A DNA stretch of 64,000 nucleotides from contig NZ_CP071503.1 of assembly GCF_017354945.1 (NCBI RefSeq), positions 1,178,001 to 1,242,000 of the forward strand, read 5' to 3'. Position numbers and translations under genes: made by a program. Source of the DNA: Shewanella avicenniae. Lineage in GTDB: Bacteria; Pseudomonadota; Gammaproteobacteria; Enterobacterales; Shewanellaceae. Below are positions 46,432 to 57,019 of this stretch, piece by piece. Each line of letters opens with the position of its first letter. Position 1 is the first letter of the stretch. The notes under the pieces were generated by a model that saw only the letters and a list, made by a program, of their open reading frames with translations, made no database searches and had not been told where the DNA came from.

Positions 46432-47676
46432 TTAGCTGAGTAGCCGCCCAATCATCAAGGTGAGCAGGTAGCCAACGCTGTAGCTGAGTAGCAACGCGGG
46501 CACATATTTGAGATAGGAGACAAAGGTTAATTCATTCACTTTGCTCATCGCAATAATCCCCGCAGCCGAGCCTATCACCAACAGCGAACCACCCACGCCT
46601 ACCGCGTAAGTAAGCCCTAACCAGCCAGCGAGGGTTAACTGTGGCTCTGCTTTTAATAACGCCGCGGTCAAAGGTACGTTATCGAGCAATGCAGAGCCCA
46701 TGCCAGTAACATAGTTAGCAATATTCGGGTCATGGGTAGCATATAACTGCGCCAACTCATCTAAGGTGCCAATCTGTTTAAGCATACCGACCAGTAACAA
46801 AATGCCGAGGAAGAACAGCAGCGTGTCAAACTCAACTTGGCGAATATATTCAAGGATACGGATCTCTTCGTTATCGGTATGTACCGTTTTACCGACCAAA
46901 AACATGATCGATAAACCGCTAAGAAAGGTCAGTACAGGTGGAATCGCAAATAGAATATTCAGCACCATGGTCAGCACGATGGTACAGACAAAAATCACTG
47001 CGATGATGATATCGACCGTTTCTAAAGTTTGCAGCGAACTGTTGGCATAAACTCGGCCATTGGCTTTGAGGGAAAACAGCGTTGCCAGCAACACGACGCT
47101 GACCCCAGCAGGCAGCACTAGCATCAATAAATCAGCCATGTGTACATGGCCGCCCAAGAAAATCATCAGCGTGGTGACATCGCCAGTAATTAACGACACC
47201 CCTCCTGAGTTCACCGCAAAGATGATGAGTACCGACATCCGGCGCTTGATATTACTGTCCAGCTGAAACGTGGTTAGCAAGCCTAACGACACCAGCGTTG
47301 CGGTAACGTTGTCACAAATGGCTGATAGCAGTAGCGAAAATATGGCCACCTGAATCATCAACATTCTGACGCTAATGCTCTTAGGAAACAGCTTGCTCAC
47401 CACAATCTCAATCATGCCTTTGGCGTTGAGATAGGCCACAAAGGTCATGGTCGACATCAAAAACAGCCACAAAGTTGCGATTTCTAACAGGTTGTCTTGC
47501 AACTCGGCGTTAATAATCGAGGTTTCATGGGCATCGGGCGATGCGACAAACAAGGTAATCCATGACAAACAACCAAGAAATAGCGTGGTTTTGGCTTTGT
47601 TTATGTGGGTCAGTTCTTCAAAAATAATACTGAGCAGCGCAAGCCCAGCAAGGGACAACAAAAAGATATTCAACAT
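46432..47676 (-). CDS. nhaD: Na+/H+ antiporter NhaD
   Basis: A 414-residue inner-membrane antiporter with about eleven hydrophobic helices. NhaD exchanges Na+ or Li+ for H+ and is typical of halophilic and alkali-tolerant marine bacteria. Conserved parts are AICDNVTATLVSLGLL, NSGGVSLITGDVTTLMIFLG and GMGSALLDNVPLTAALL, which hold the conserved Asp and Asn residues. The ATG at 47676 is preferred to an upstream in-frame start. It complements the NQR sodium pump. Direct repeats and a CRP-like site are upstream. Confidence 0.92.
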   Translation of the reverse strand: MLNIFLLSLAGLALLSIIFEELTHINKAKTTLFLGCLSWITLFVASPDAHETSIINAELQDNLLEIATLWLFLMSTMTFVAYLNAKGMIEIVVSKLFPKSISVRMLMIQVAIFSLLLSAICDNVTATLVSLGLLTTFQLDSNIKRRMSVLIIFAVNSGGVSLITGDVTTLMIFLGGHVHMADLLMLVLPAGVSVVLLATLFSLKANGRVYANSSLQTLETVDIIIAVIFVCTIVLTMVLNILFAIPPVLTFLSGLSIMFLVGKTVHTDNEEIRILEYIRQVEFDTLLFFLGILLLVGMLKQIGTLDELAQLYATHDPNIANYVTGMGSALLDNVPLTAALLKAEPQLTLAGWLGLTYAVGVGGSLLVIGSAAGIIAMSKVNELTFVSYLKYVPALLLSYSVGYLLTLMIGRLLS

Positions 47677-47757
47677 AATGGTGGATCCATGCACGTGTTA
47701 TGGGTTGCTTAACGACTGGATGCCGAATCACCATCCGCTCAAGCTGCGGCAGTCTCA

Positions 47758-47779
47758 ATAACTTGAAAATAACTTGAAA
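47758..47779 (-). repeat. Tandem 11-bp direct repeats upstream of nhaD
   Basis: ATAACTTGAAA occurs twice in a row without mismatch (on the gene strand TTTCAAGTTAT twice). An 11-bp period places both copies on one face of the helix, as OmpR-family regulators prefer. It lies about 82 bases before the nhaD ATG. Confidence 0.65.
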
Positions 47780-47790
47780 AAGGGTGGTGA

Positions 47791-47806
47791 TGTGACGAAG
47801 CGCACA
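47791..47806. promoter_or_regulatory. CRP-like site upstream of nhaD
   Basis: TGTGACGAAGCGCACA matches the CRP consensus TGTGA-N6-TCACA except for one base. It lies 115 bases before the nhaD ATG. Confidence 0.45.
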
Positions 47807-47930
47807 GATTGGAGCATGGCGGGTTTGTGGGAGCAATATTACCAAAGTCTTAATCGAAGCTTAAAAATCGCCTTGCGGTTCGCTAGTTAATTGAAGTTGC
47901 AATGAAATCTGTCTCGAATCAGCAGCAATA

Positions 47931-47956
47931 AAAAAAGGCCCTTTTTAGGGCCTTTT
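47931..47956 (-). terminator. Terminator after hemL
   Basis: On the minus strand AAAAGGCCC, loop, GGGCCTTTT, followed by more T. Confidence 0.9.
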
Positions 47957-47972
47957 GAAAAGAAAATCGAAT

Positions 47973-49259
47973 TTAGAGCTTGATGCGAGCGAACACGCGA
48001 TCTGCGGCGTCCAGCGTTGCTTTGATTTCTTTATCACCATGAGACAGTGACAAGAAGCCAGCTTCAAATGCACTTGGTGCCAGATATACGCCTTCTTCCA
48101 ACATGCCGTGATAGAAAGCTTTAAACAGTTCAAGGTCACACTTGGTCACTTGTTCAAAGTTAGTCACAGTTTCAGCATCAGTGAAGAAAATACCAAACAT
48201 GCCACCAACATAGTTCACCGCCATGCTGATACCATGCTTAGCAGCGACTGCTTTCAAACCTTCAGCGATTTGCTTGGTTTTGTCAGCCAGTGCTTCATAT
48301 ACACCGTCTTTGCACAGTTCGTTTAATTGTGCTAACCCAGCGCTCATCGCAATTGGGTTGCCTGACAGCGTACCGGCTTGGTATACAGGGCCAACAGGGG
48401 CGATGTATTCCATCACTTCTTTACGGCCACCAAACGCGCCTACTGGCATACCGCCACCAATCACTTTACCCAGTGCAGTTAAGTCTGGGGTCACACCGTA
48501 GTAACCTTGAGCCCCGCTTCTTGAAACGCGGAAACCAGTCATCACTTCGTCGATGATCAGCAGGGCGCCGAACTCGTCACATAGTGCGCGCAGACCTTGC
48601 AAGAAACCGTCAACGGGTGGAATACAATTCATGTTGCCAGCCACTGGCTCAACGATGATACAGGCGATCTCCGTTGGGTACTGTTCAAACAGTGCACGCA
48701 CTGATGCCAAATCGTTATAAGTTGCTGTCAAAGTGTGCTTAGCAAAGTCAGCCGGAATACCTGGAGAGCTAGGTTGACCCATGGTCAGCGCGCCAGAACC
48801 AGCTTTTACCAACAAGCAGTCAGCATGGCCGTGGTAGCAGCCTTCAAACTTCATGATTTTGTCGCGGTTAGTAAACCCACGAGCCAAGCGAATGGCGCTC
48901 ATGGTCGCTTCAGTACCTGAGCTCACCATGCGCACTTGTTCGATTGATGGCACCATCTCACGCACTTTTTCCGCCATGGTGACTTCCAACGCGGTTGGCG
49001 CACCAAAAGACAAACCATTTGCTACTGCTGCCAATACTGCTTCACGGATCACTGGATTGTTATGACCCAGAATCATCGGTCCCCATGAACCTACATAATC
49101 GATGTACGCTTTGCCGTCAGCATCATAGATATAAGCGCCGTCAGCTTTATCGATAAATCTTGGTGTACCGCCCACCCCATTAAACGCGCGAACTGGCGAG
49201 TTTACACCGCCGGGAATGGTCTTTTTGGCCTGTGCAAACAGGTCTTCAGAACGGGTCAT
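47973..49259 (-). CDS. hemL: Glutamate-1-semialdehyde 2,1-aminomutase HemL
   Basis: A 428-residue PLP enzyme that turns glutamate-1-semialdehyde into 5-aminolevulinate, the precursor of heme. Motifs are [52 protein letters not shown] and the PLP Lys in [18 protein letters not shown]. Length fits E. coli (426). It is transcribed away from pyrB with 27 bases between; both are on the minus strand. Confidence 0.97.
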   Translation of the reverse strand: MTRSEDLFAQAKKTIPGGVNSPVRAFNGVGGTPRFIDKADGAYIYDADGKAYIDYVGSWGPMILGHNNPVIREAVLAAVANGLSFGAPTALEVTMAEKVREMVPSIEQVRMVSSGTEATMSAIRLARGFTNRDKIMKFEGCYHGHADCLLVKAGSGALTMGQPSSPGIPADFAKHTLTATYNDLASVRALFEQYPTEIACIIVEPVAGNMNCIPPVDGFLQGLRALCDEFGALLIIDEVMTGFRVSRSGAQGYYGVTPDLTALGKVIGGGMPVGAFGGRKEVMEYIAPVGPVYQAGTLSGNPIAMSAGLAQLNELCKDGVYEALADKTKQIAEGLKAVAAKHGISMAVNYVGGMFGIFFTDAETVTNFEQVTKCDLELFKAFYHGMLEEGVYLAPSAFEAGFLSLSHGDKEIKATLDAADRVFARIKL

Positions 49260-49286
49260 ATTTCATCCTTTTATTTAATCGTTCAA

Positions 49287-50306
49287 TTATCGTTCGGCTT
49301 TACCTGAGAACCAGTTAACTGGACATTCATATTTTTCCAGCTGGTCAGCTACGCCGAGCGTAAGCGCAAACAGTGCCATACGGATCAACAAACCGTTATC
49401 CGCTTGACGGAAAATTGCCAAGCTTGGGTTGTTGTTAAGATCGTTATCCAATTCGTTTGCCTGTGAGCGAGAGTCACGTGGCAATGGATGCATGATCACT
49501 GTGTTGGATTTACAGTTTTGGGTATAGATCGCGCTGTTCAGACGGAACTTACCACGGTATTTATCCGCTTCTTCCTGTGATGGGAAGCGTTCTTCCTGAA
49601 TGCGTGTCAGATAGAGAATGTCAGCCTGATGCAGATTACCTTCCAGTTGGTCGGTAATTGTGACGCGGTGACCAGCATTTTCAATAGCATCGATCACATA
49701 GTCTGGCATCGCTAACTCTTTTGGCGAAATCAGCGTGAAGGTGATGTTTTTGTACATACACAGCAACCGAGATAAGGAGTGCACGGTACGGCCGAATTTT
49801 AGATCACCGACCATCGCGATGTGCATACCATCTATGGTTAACCCGTTGCTGTTGAGCTCTTTCTTAATGGTGAACAAGTCAAGCAAGGCTTGAGTTGGAT
49901 GTTCGTTAGAACCGTCACCACCGTTAATTACTGGCACGCGTGAGCCCTCGGCAAATTCACGTACTGAGAACGACTCAGGATGACGCATCGCAATCACATC
50001 TGAGTAGCTCGACAAGACGCGCGCGGTGTCGTACAAGGATTCGCCTTTAGATAACGAAGAGTTTGCCATACCCACAGTTTCAGCTACACGGCCACCAAGC
50101 AGGTCAAAGGCGCAGCTAAAGCTCACGCGCGTACGAGTACTCGGTTCAAAAAACAGGTTGCCTAAAATTGCGCCGTCGAGCACGCGTGTACGTTTTTCAC
50201 GGAGTGCATAAGGTGCCATTTTTTGAGCAACTGCAAAGATAGTTTGGATTGAATCCAGATCTAACTGGTTCACAGACAGGATATGAGAGCCCTGGAATTG
50301 GTTCAT
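49287..50306 (-). CDS. pyrB: Aspartate carbamoyltransferase catalytic subunit PyrB
   Basis: A 339-residue enzyme of pyrimidine synthesis that joins carbamoyl phosphate and aspartate. Carbamoyl-phosphate and Asp sites are FFEPSTRTRVSF, GDGSNEHPTQALLDLF and MHPLPRD. The ATG at 50306 (MNQFQGSHILSVNQLDLDSI) fits the family; the open frame goes 33 codons further up without similarity. It is longer than E. coli PyrB (311). No pyrI follows, so a regulatory subunit is not encoded next to it. Confidence 0.94.
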   Translation of the reverse strand: MNQFQGSHILSVNQLDLDSIQTIFAVAQKMAPYALREKRTRVLDGAILGNLFFEPSTRTRVSFSCAFDLLGGRVAETVGMANSSLSKGESLYDTARVLSSYSDVIAMRHPESFSVREFAEGSRVPVINGGDGSNEHPTQALLDLFTIKKELNSNGLTIDGMHIAMVGDLKFGRTVHSLSRLLCMYKNITFTLISPKELAMPDYVIDAIENAGHRVTITDQLEGNLHQADILYLTRIQEERFPSQEEADKYRGKFRLNSAIYTQNCKSNTVIMHPLPRDSRSQANELDNDLNNNPSLAIFRQADNGLLIRMALFALTLGVADQLEKYECPVNWFSGKAER

Positions 50307-50682
50307 CAGCCTAGTTTCCATGTAGGGTGTGCCGGCCATGCCAAAGCCGCACAAGGATTTATGATATTTGGCTGAGAGCAGACTATAGCAGATGCGACCT
50401 ATCATTAAAACGTTCGGTATTTTAAATTTGTGAGCCAGACGCTAATGTAACGGCCGCTAAACGAATAGTTGCCACACGATCCGCCCGCTTTATTGATTCA
50501 ACCCTCATCCGCTAAGACGTTGGTGTCAAAACTGCAGCTATCGTGACGCCGAATAGCGGCCGTTTATGAAGTAAAATAATTGGTGAATTATTGATGTTTG
50601 TCATAGCATAGAGCAGCTAAATTCATAAGCTATGCAGCACTTAAATTTCCTTTTGGCCGCCAACACTTAAGTAATCGGACTT

Positions 50683-52134
50683 ATGCCTAGATTTGCCAAC
50701 CTGCATTTCCCGTCGATGGGACTCATTAGACATCGACTCACTCCCGGCTTTTTCACATCTCAACCTGACTACTTAGTGTTGTTATCGCTCTCCGCACTGG
50801 TGGGTGCTGTCGCAGGCTTAATCGTCTCGGCATTTGAAGGTGCGATTCATTTTTTAACTTATCATCGGCTACATTACTTTGATAGCTGGGCTCTTCCTGC
50901 GGGCATTACCGCGTTACTGGTGATCCTTGCTGGTGCGCTATTTGCGGCAGTGGGCTTTTTGGCTACGGCCAAGTTAGCGCCAGAAACCTCTGGCAGCGGT
51001 ATTCCCCACGTGGAAGGGGCGCTGGATGGCCTGCACGACATTCGCTGGTGGCGGGTATTACCGGTGAAGTTTTTTGCGGGTGCACTGACGTTAAGTTCAG
51101 GTATGGTGCTTGGGCGTGAAGGGCCTTCGGTACAAATTGGCGGCGCGGTAGGGCGCATGTGCGCCAGTTTGGCGAGCAAGTATCCCTATGCGCCGCACGT
51201 GCTCACCGCATCTGGCGCCGCGGCGGGTTTAGCCGCCGCATTTAATGCGCCATTGGCGGGCATTCTATTTATTATCGAAGAGATGCGCCCACAGTTTCGC
51301 TATAACTTCACTTCATTTAAATGCGTTACTTTAGCCTCGCTTACCGCCACTATCGTGTTGCGTTATTTTCATGGCCAAGACGCGGTCATGGATATCCCCA
51401 CCTTTAAAGTGCCGCCGCTGGAATCCTTGTGGCTGTTCTTGTTGCTCGGGGTCATTTTCGGGGTGGTGGGGATTAGTTTTAACCGTTGGGTGTTAAAGTG
51501 GACCGCATTTTTTAAAGGCTATCATCGCAATAACTTACGTCGCGTGGCGGGCACTGGCGCCATGTTAGGTGGTTTATTTGCACTGTTTCAGCTCTATCTG
51601 CCGGATATTTCAGGTGGTGGTGTCGCACTCATCACCGACTTTGTGCGTGAGCCGATGGCGTGGGGCTTGATGGTGCTGGTGTTTTTAGTGCGGATTGTCG
51701 CAACGCTTGGCTGTTTCTCGTCCGGTGCCCCGGGTGGCGTGTTTGCGCCAATGTTGGCTTTGGGCACGCTGTTAGGTCTGGCTTATGGCACAGTAGCGGC
51801 AGGATTATTCCCGTCACTGGTAGCGGAACCGGGCGTGTACGCGGTTGCCGGAATGGGCGCGTTATTTGCTGCAACGGTAAGAGCACCCGTCACCGGCATC
51901 ATTTTGGTGGTCGAAATGACCGACAACTACCAGCTTATTATGCCGTTGTTGATGACTACACTCGGCGCAACCTTTATTGCGCAAGCGTTTGGTGGAAGTC
52001 CATTATATTCAGCGTTATTACAGCAGTCGTTGTCGACCAATGCGCCGGCCAAAGAGCCGGAAAAGCCACAAACAGCTGATATCGCTGCGCCCGCCACCGC
52101 CGCTGAACTCAACGCACCCGCCAAAAGTGAATAG
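50683..52134 (+). CDS. clcA: ClC-type chloride/proton exchanger
   Basis: A 483-residue ClC family transporter with about eleven hydrophobic helices. Ion-path motifs are GSGIPHVEG, GREGPSVQIGGAVGRM and CFSSGAPGGVFAPMLALG. The gating Glu is the Glu in GREGP, and a proton-path Glu may be present, which suggests a 2Cl-/H+ exchanger like E. coli ClcA. The C-terminal tail is Ala/Pro-rich and has no CBS domain. The 277 bases before it hold no gene. Confidence 0.92.
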   Translation: MPRFANLHFPSMGLIRHRLTPGFFTSQPDYLVLLSLSALVGAVAGLIVSAFEGAIHFLTYHRLHYFDSWALPAGITALLVILAGALFAAVGFLATAKLAPETSGSGIPHVEGALDGLHDIRWWRVLPVKFFAGALTLSSGMVLGREGPSVQIGGAVGRMCASLASKYPYAPHVLTASGAAAGLAAAFNAPLAGILFIIEEMRPQFRYNFTSFKCVTLASLTATIVLRYFHGQDAVMDIPTFKVPPLESLWLFLLLGVIFGVVGISFNRWVLKWTAFFKGYHRNNLRRVAGTGAMLGGLFALFQLYLPDISGGGVALITDFVREPMAWGLMVLVFLVRIVATLGCFSSGAPGGVFAPMLALGTLLGLAYGTVAAGLFPSLVAEPGVYAVAGMGALFAATVRAPVTGIILVVEMTDNYQLIMPLLMTTLGATFIAQAFGGSPLYSALLQQSLSTNAPAKEPEKPQTADIAAPATAAELNAPAKSE

Positions 52135-52282
52135 CGGGTTATATTGATGTAATCATGCTGCAAAACCGCTGACTAATCTGTATTGATGGTTTGCACTGCG
52201 TTTTTGCTATCCCGTTCAATCAGGTATGATGCCAACGTTTTTCTGCTTATTTTGATAGACAACAATTGAGGATACTTTGTTG

Positions 52283-53080
52283 ATGGCGAGATTAAGACGT
52301 TGGTGGCATCACATGCAGTTACGTGAACGGCATCTTCGCCCCTCTTCACTTTATCTATTTTGGTTGGTGGTTGTGGCCTTTAGTTGCGGTGCTATCAGTC
52401 ACTTTCTTTACTCTGATGCGCTGCCGGTGGGCGGCGGTAAATATCGCAAATTAGCGCACCAGTATCAGCAGCAATTGGAAGAGCAGGCCAACGTGCTTGC
52501 GAGGCGAAATCTTGATTTGTCTTTGGCGCAAGAAAGCCACAAAGAGATGCAGGATATGTTTGCCAAGCAACATCAGCGTCAGCAAGAGCTTGAGCGCGAA
52601 TTAAGTTTTTATCGCAGTATTATGACGCCGGAATACAGCGTTGATGGCGTCGCGATAAACAGTGTTGAGTTGTTACCAAAAGCCGTGGCAACCGATTACA
52701 AATTGAAGTTAGTGCTGACCCAGCTTAAAAAGCGGCAGCAACAACTTAAAGGTAAGGCGATCATTAAGTTACAAGGGATTCAAGCAGGTGAAGAGACTGA
52801 AATCCCGTTGGAATCCGTCAACAATGGCGTTAAACTCGACTTTAGTTTCCGCTATTTTCAGGTGTTGGAAACCGATTTCTCTCTTCCGCAGGGATTTGAG
52901 TTACAACAGATCGCGGTGAAAGTGGTGGTGCCTGCCAGTCGTTGGGGCAAAGGCGGTGAAACTGAGGACAGTTTCAGTGTGCCTGAGTTGTTGAATGGCG
53001 AGAAAGACACCGGTGTAATACTTGAACAAAACAGTCAGGTAATAGATAATCTGCCGCAGCAAACAGACGTCAAGGGGTAA
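52283..53080 (+). CDS. DUF6776-type membrane protein
   Basis: A 265-residue protein: short cytoplasmic start, one membrane helix ([20 protein letters not shown]), a periplasmic coiled coil ([20 protein letters not shown] and following) and a C-terminal beta-rich domain. The layout matches proteins now called DUF6776, of unknown function. ATG 52283 with GAGGAT upstream is chosen over two preceding TTG codons. erpA follows after 2 bases, so they are co-transcribed. Confidence 0.78.
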   Translation: MARLRRWWHHMQLRERHLRPSSLYLFWLVVVAFSCGAISHFLYSDALPVGGGKYRKLAHQYQQQLEEQANVLARRNLDLSLAQESHKEMQDMFAKQHQRQQELERELSFYRSIMTPEYSVDGVAINSVELLPKAVATDYKLKLVLTQLKKRQQQLKGKAIIKLQGIQAGEETEIPLESVNNGVKLDFSFRYFQVLETDFSLPQGFELQQIAVKVVVPASRWGKGGETEDSFSVPELLNGEKDTGVILEQNSQVIDNLPQQTDVKG

Positions 53081-53082
53081 CA

Positions 53083-53433
53083 ATGACTGAACAAGCAGAT
53101 GCAGCAATGCCGATCACCTTTACAGATGCGGCGGCCGCCAAAGTAAAGACCTTGCTCGATGAAGAGCAAAACAACCAACTTAAACTGCGTGTTTATGTCA
53201 CAGGCGGCGGATGTTCAGGTTTTCAATACGGTTTCACGTTTGATGAAAAGGTGAACGAAGGTGATTTCACTATCGAAAAACAAGGTGTGCAGCTGGTGGT
53301 CGATCCAATGAGCTTGCAATATCTGGTCGGTGGTGAAGTGGATTACACCTCTGGCTTGGAAGGTTCGCGCTTTTTCGTAAAGAACCCGAACGCAAAAACA
53401 ACCTGTGGTTGTGGTGCAAGCTTCTCAGTTTAA
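53083..53433 (+). CDS. erpA: Iron-sulfur insertion protein ErpA
   Basis: A 116-residue A-type carrier that delivers Fe-S clusters to apoproteins, in E. coli including those of isoprenoid synthesis. The three cluster Cys are in [14 protein letters not shown] and at the end [13 protein letters not shown] before ATG is a good ribosome site. It is co-transcribed with the DUF6776-type gene. Confidence 0.95.
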   Translation: MTEQADAAMPITFTDAAAAKVKTLLDEEQNNQLKLRVYVTGGGCSGFQYGFTFDEKVNEGDFTIEKQGVQLVVDPMSLQYLVGGEVDYTSGLEGSRFFVKNPNAKTTCGCGASFSV

Positions 53434-53449
53434 GTGATAATCGCATTAA

Positions 53450-53477
53450 AAAAACCGCTGATTTCAGCGGTTTTTTT
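53450..53477. terminator. Terminator after erpA
   Basis: CCGCTGA pairs with TCAGCGG with two unpaired central bases, preceded by A-run and followed by seven T. It may also serve the converging gene. Confidence 0.9.
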
Positions 53478-53480
53478 ATA

Positions 53481-53882
53481 TCAATTCATAATGTTGAAAT
53501 TGTTTTTTCGTTGAAACCAACGGCCTACTTTCGGCGTGAACAACAGCCACAGTTGCAGCATCGCCACTATTCCACTCAAGCTAAACAGCAGCCAGTTCGG
53601 TAACGCAGCAAGCGGCGAGTTGTTTAACCATTGCTGCCATTGCTCCGCTAACGGCGGGTTTTGCTCGAGTAGGTAGGGCATCAAAGACAGCGCCAACAAC
53701 GCCAATATGGCCAGACCGCGTAAAATCCACCCCGTTGCCTGCTGACGGGCAAAAATCGACAGCACCAAAAACAGCAGCAGTAACGCGGGCACCACGGCTT
53801 TACCCGATACCAAGCCGAGCATCGCCGCAATGCTATAGATGATGCTAAGCAATAACAGACGTTTCGGCATGGCAAAGGTCAT
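53481..53882 (-). CDS. Small membrane protein, unknown
   Basis: A 133-residue protein with four hydrophobic segments, at about residues 10-28, 30-46, 53-71 and 95-116, and a basic tail RWFQRKN. I do not recognise a family. ATG 53882 is used; ATG four codons later is possible. It is 26 bases from a DUF2750 gene on the same strand, so the two may be co-transcribed. Confidence 0.7.
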   Translation of the reverse strand: MTFAMPKRLLLLSIIYSIAAMLGLVSGKAVVPALLLLFLVLSIFARQQATGWILRGLAILALLALSLMPYLLEQNPPLAEQWQQWLNNSPLAALPNWLLFSLSGIVAMLQLWLLFTPKVGRWFQRKNNFNIMN

Positions 53883-53908
53883 AAGCTGTTGGCCTATTAC
53901 ACACGGGT

Positions 53909-54286
53909 TTAGTGTTTGGTTTTCGGCTTGAACTGGCTTTCCAGTTCATGAGGCGGCACCACAACGCCCAAGTCGTCTTCTAATGGGAACACGGCAACAA
54001 ACAGTTCATCGTCTTCCATGCCTGGCACCCAACGCTCTAACCAATCGCTTAAGCTAATTGAAAGTGGGCGACAGTCTTGCCACTCATCTTTAGTCCACTG
54101 CAGTGCTGCGGCTTCTGATGGCCACACCGGAATGCAGTCTTCATCATCAGTGGTCAACATTACACAACCATCATCATCCTGAATAATCCACAGTTCTTTG
54201 TTCGCTTTAGTTTGCTCAACCAGATACTGGTAGCGTTGTTCTGGTGTCATATGGCTGAAATCAGGCGTTTTGCTGGTGTCTTTCAT
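53909..54286 (-). CDS. DUF2750 family protein
   Basis: A 125-residue acidic cytosolic protein. It has MTPEQRYQYLVEQTKANKEL at the start, DDEDCIPVWPSEAAALQWTKDEW in the centre and SLSDWLERWVPGMEDDELFV later, matching DUF2750. Function is unknown. It lies between anmK and a small membrane protein on the minus strand. Confidence 0.82.
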   Translation of the reverse strand: MKDTSKTPDFSHMTPEQRYQYLVEQTKANKELWIIQDDDGCVMLTTDDEDCIPVWPSEAAALQWTKDEWQDCRPLSISLSDWLERWVPGMEDDELFVAVFPLEDDLGVVVPPHELESQFKPKTKH

Positions 54287-54360
54287 GGTTGTCCTGTGAC
54301 TCGCTAGCTTAGGTTACGGCGGCGCATACTATCACCAGTTACGCCGTCGATAAAGGATTG

Positions 54361-55476
54361 TTACTGTGCTGGAAAACGTGCGCCTAATACCGCTTCTCTC
54401 GCCGCGCCCGTGACGGCCGGGAGATTTGCTGGCAGCCCAGCGACATGGCGCATCGCCAGCCAAGCGAAGGCAATGCCTTCGACCCATTTAGGGTCGATGC
54501 CCAATGCCGAGGTTGAGTCTAATGTGTAGTTAGGCAACAACGCCTGTAAACGTCGCATTAACTCACCGTTCAGAGCACCACCGCCGCAGACGTAGATTTC
54601 GCCAGCATTGCTCAGTTTGGTCACTTCACCGGCGATACTGTGGCAGGTTAAATCCAACAACGTGGATTGAATGTCCTCTTCACTCAACATCGAGAATTCA
54701 GATAACTGTTGTTCGAGCCAAGCTTGGTTAAACAGTTCGCGACCGGTGCTTTTCGGTGCGGGCTGCAAAAAATAGGGATGAGACAATAACTGAGTTAACA
54801 GTGGGACTGAGGTAATGCCACTGGCTGCCCATGCTCCGTCACGATCAAAGGGTTCCTGTTTTACTTGCTGAATCCACGCATCCACCAAGGTATTGCCCGG
54901 GCCTGTATCGTAACCTAACACTTGCGAACCATCGCTCGGTAACCAAGTGACATTGCCAATGCCGCCGATATTCATAATCATGCGGTTGACGCCCGCTTTG
55001 GCGAATATCTGTTGGTGAAACGCCGGTACCAGTGGTGCGCCTTGGCCACCAAGCGCAATATCTTTACGGCGAAAATCGGCGATGACATCAATGCCAGTTT
55101 CAACCGCAATAGTGTTGGGATCGCCAATCTGTAGCGTAAAGCCCACTTCCAAATTAGGCATATGGCGAACGGTCTGGCCGTGGCTGCCGATGGCGATAAT
55201 CTGCTCGGCGGCGACATCGGCTTTTGCCAGTAACGCATTGACCGCTTTGGCAAACACTTGGCCTACCACCCGATCTAACCGCCCTAAGCGGTTAATTTCG
55301 TCACTGCCGGGTTGGCATAAACGCTGTAAGCCTTTGTAGAGGTGCTGCGGATAATCTTCGGTGTGACAGGCCAAAAGGGTTGGCTGTCCTTCGCTAAATT
55401 GCACCAGTGCCGCGTCAACGCCATCCATGCTGGTGCCGGACATCAGTCCGATATATAACCCTGTCGTATTGTTCAT
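54361..55476 (-). CDS. anmK: Anhydro-N-acetylmuramic acid kinase AnmK
   Basis: A 371-residue kinase that opens and phosphorylates anhydro-MurNAc to MurNAc-6-P, a step in recycling of cell-wall sugars. Motifs are [53 protein letters not shown] and [13 protein letters not shown]. It works downstream of AmpG, encoded at the window start. It is 11 bases from the M23 peptidase gene and is probably co-transcribed with it. Confidence 0.95.
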   Translation of the reverse strand: MNNTTGLYIGLMSGTSMDGVDAALVQFSEGQPTLLACHTEDYPQHLYKGLQRLCQPGSDEINRLGRLDRVVGQVFAKAVNALLAKADVAAEQIIAIGSHGQTVRHMPNLEVGFTLQIGDPNTIAVETGIDVIADFRRKDIALGGQGAPLVPAFHQQIFAKAGVNRMIMNIGGIGNVTWLPSDGSQVLGYDTGPGNTLVDAWIQQVKQEPFDRDGAWAASGITSVPLLTQLLSHPYFLQPAPKSTGRELFNQAWLEQQLSEFSMLSEEDIQSTLLDLTCHSIAGEVTKLSNAGEIYVCGGGALNGELMRRLQALLPNYTLDSTSALGIDPKWVEGIAFAWLAMRHVAGLPANLPAVTGAAREAVLGARFPAQ

Positions 55477-55487
55477 AGTTCTTCTGT

Positions 55488-56894
55488 TCAGTTTTGCATG
55501 GCAACGTGTACTTGCTTTTGATGATCAATTGCCGCCATTAATGACTTGCTCAATTGTTCAAATGCAGGGCGCTCTTGTTGGGCAATCGATTCCGCTTTAG
55601 GCAAGTCGACGGTACGAGGATTTCGATGTACCCCATTTACAATAAACTCATAATGCAGGTGTGCGCCAGTGACTCGGCCAGTTTTTCCTAACGTACCAAT
55701 AATTTGCCCTTGTTTAACAGATTCACCTTGGTTCACTGTGCGCTTGTTAAGGTGCAGGTACTTGGTGGTGTAAGTGGTGTTATGGCGAATAAACACATAG
55801 TTACCGTTGTATTGATTGTAACCGGCTTCTACCACTTTACCGGCACCAGCTGCTTTAATCGGTGTGCCAATGGCTGCCACGTAATCGACACCGCGGTGTG
55901 GGCGCACTAAACCTGTGACAGGATGCAGCCGTTTCGGGTTGAAGTTGGAGCTGACGTATTTAAAGTCTACTGGTGAGCGTAAAAACGCTTTGCGCATACT
56001 GCGACCTTCAGCAGAGTAATAGTTGCCATCGGTATAGCGCACCGCGGTGTAGCGTTCGCCTTGGTTTACAAATTCGGCGGCGAGAATGTTGCCGTTACGC
56101 AAAAACTCCCCATCGGCAAACTCTTGTTCGTAGATCAGCGAAAAGCTGTCGCCTTTGCGAATATCCAGCGCGAAGTCCACATCCCAACCGAAGATGGTAG
56201 CTAGCTGCATAATTTGCGCAGGGTTGAGCCCCGCATCGACCCCAGCGCTCCAAAAGTTGCTATGGATTTCGGCGCTAACGAAATGCTGTCGTGACTCCAC
56301 ATCTTTGGTTTGCACCGCTTCGGTGTAAGCATCGTTGATGTGATTAATGGTGAGGGTAGACACTGCATCAATTCGATATTGCAGCAACTGCAAACTGCCA
56401 TCGCTGTTTTTACCGATAGTGATCTCTTCGCCGGGTAAAATTGTGATCAAATGTTTTTTGGCTAATGGCAACTGAGTGATGTCATAGACTTCGCGGGCAG
56501 AAAGCGAGGCACGTTGAAAAAGCGCTGCCAGCGTATCGCCACTTTTCACTTCAAAGTGTTCGAGCTCCGCCATGCTGTTGCTCTGCTTATCCACTTCGGT
56601 TTCAAGCGCATCACTGGTTTGCTCAACGATAGTCTCGGTAATCGCTTCCGCGGCTTGCTCTGACTCCTGCGGTTCACCGCTGGCCGGTGCAAGTTGTTCT
56701 CCCGGCGCAGCTGGGGTGCGAAACGCCAGTGGTACGTCATATCGTACAGCTGCGTTGTGCGCTGGGGTTTGTTTTGACGCCTCGGCGTTATCTGTGGGGA
56801 TAAACAGCAATACTAAAATGGCAAGGCTAAGTAGGGATAACAAAAGCTGGTGCTTCTTCGGCAGCAGTTTGAATAATGTGATGAGTTTTGCCAT
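55488..56894 (-). CDS. M23 family metallopeptidase, OapA-type N-terminus
   Basis: A 468-residue periplasmic or membrane-anchored peptidoglycan hydrolase. A hydrophobic segment is at about residues 16-32, then a linker, a LysM-like/OapA domain ([20 protein letters not shown]), and a C-terminal M23 domain with zinc ligands in [16 protein letters not shown] and [15 protein letters not shown]. It resembles MepM/YebA of E. coli. It cuts peptide cross-links to allow wall growth. ATG 56894 is preferred; a TTG lies three codons upstream. Next to anmK and divergent from tyrS, an arrangement found widely. Confidence 0.9.
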   Translation of the reverse strand: MAKLITLFKLLPKKHQLLLSLLSLAILVLLFIPTDNAEASKQTPAHNAAVRYDVPLAFRTPAAPGEQLAPASGEPQESEQAAEAITETIVEQTSDALETEVDKQSNSMAELEHFEVKSGDTLAALFQRASLSAREVYDITQLPLAKKHLITILPGEEITIGKNSDGSLQLLQYRIDAVSTLTINHINDAYTEAVQTKDVESRQHFVSAEIHSNFWSAGVDAGLNPAQIMQLATIFGWDVDFALDIRKGDSFSLIYEQEFADGEFLRNGNILAAEFVNQGERYTAVRYTDGNYYSAEGRSMRKAFLRSPVDFKYVSSNFNPKRLHPVTGLVRPHRGVDYVAAIGTPIKAAGAGKVVEAGYNQYNGNYVFIRHNTTYTTKYLHLNKRTVNQGESVKQGQIIGTLGKTGRVTGAHLHYEFIVNGVHRNPRTVDLPKAESIAQQERPAFEQLSKSLMAAIDHQKQVHVAMQN

Positions 56895-57019
56895 TGACTC
56901 CAAGTACCAAAAAATGACGTTGTCTGAAAGCCTTGCCCTAGTTTACACACTTTCAATTAGGCTGGCTAACAAGTAACATAAGCCTCCTTATTTTTAGCGC
57001 CTTGGGGAGTTGTAGGCTG

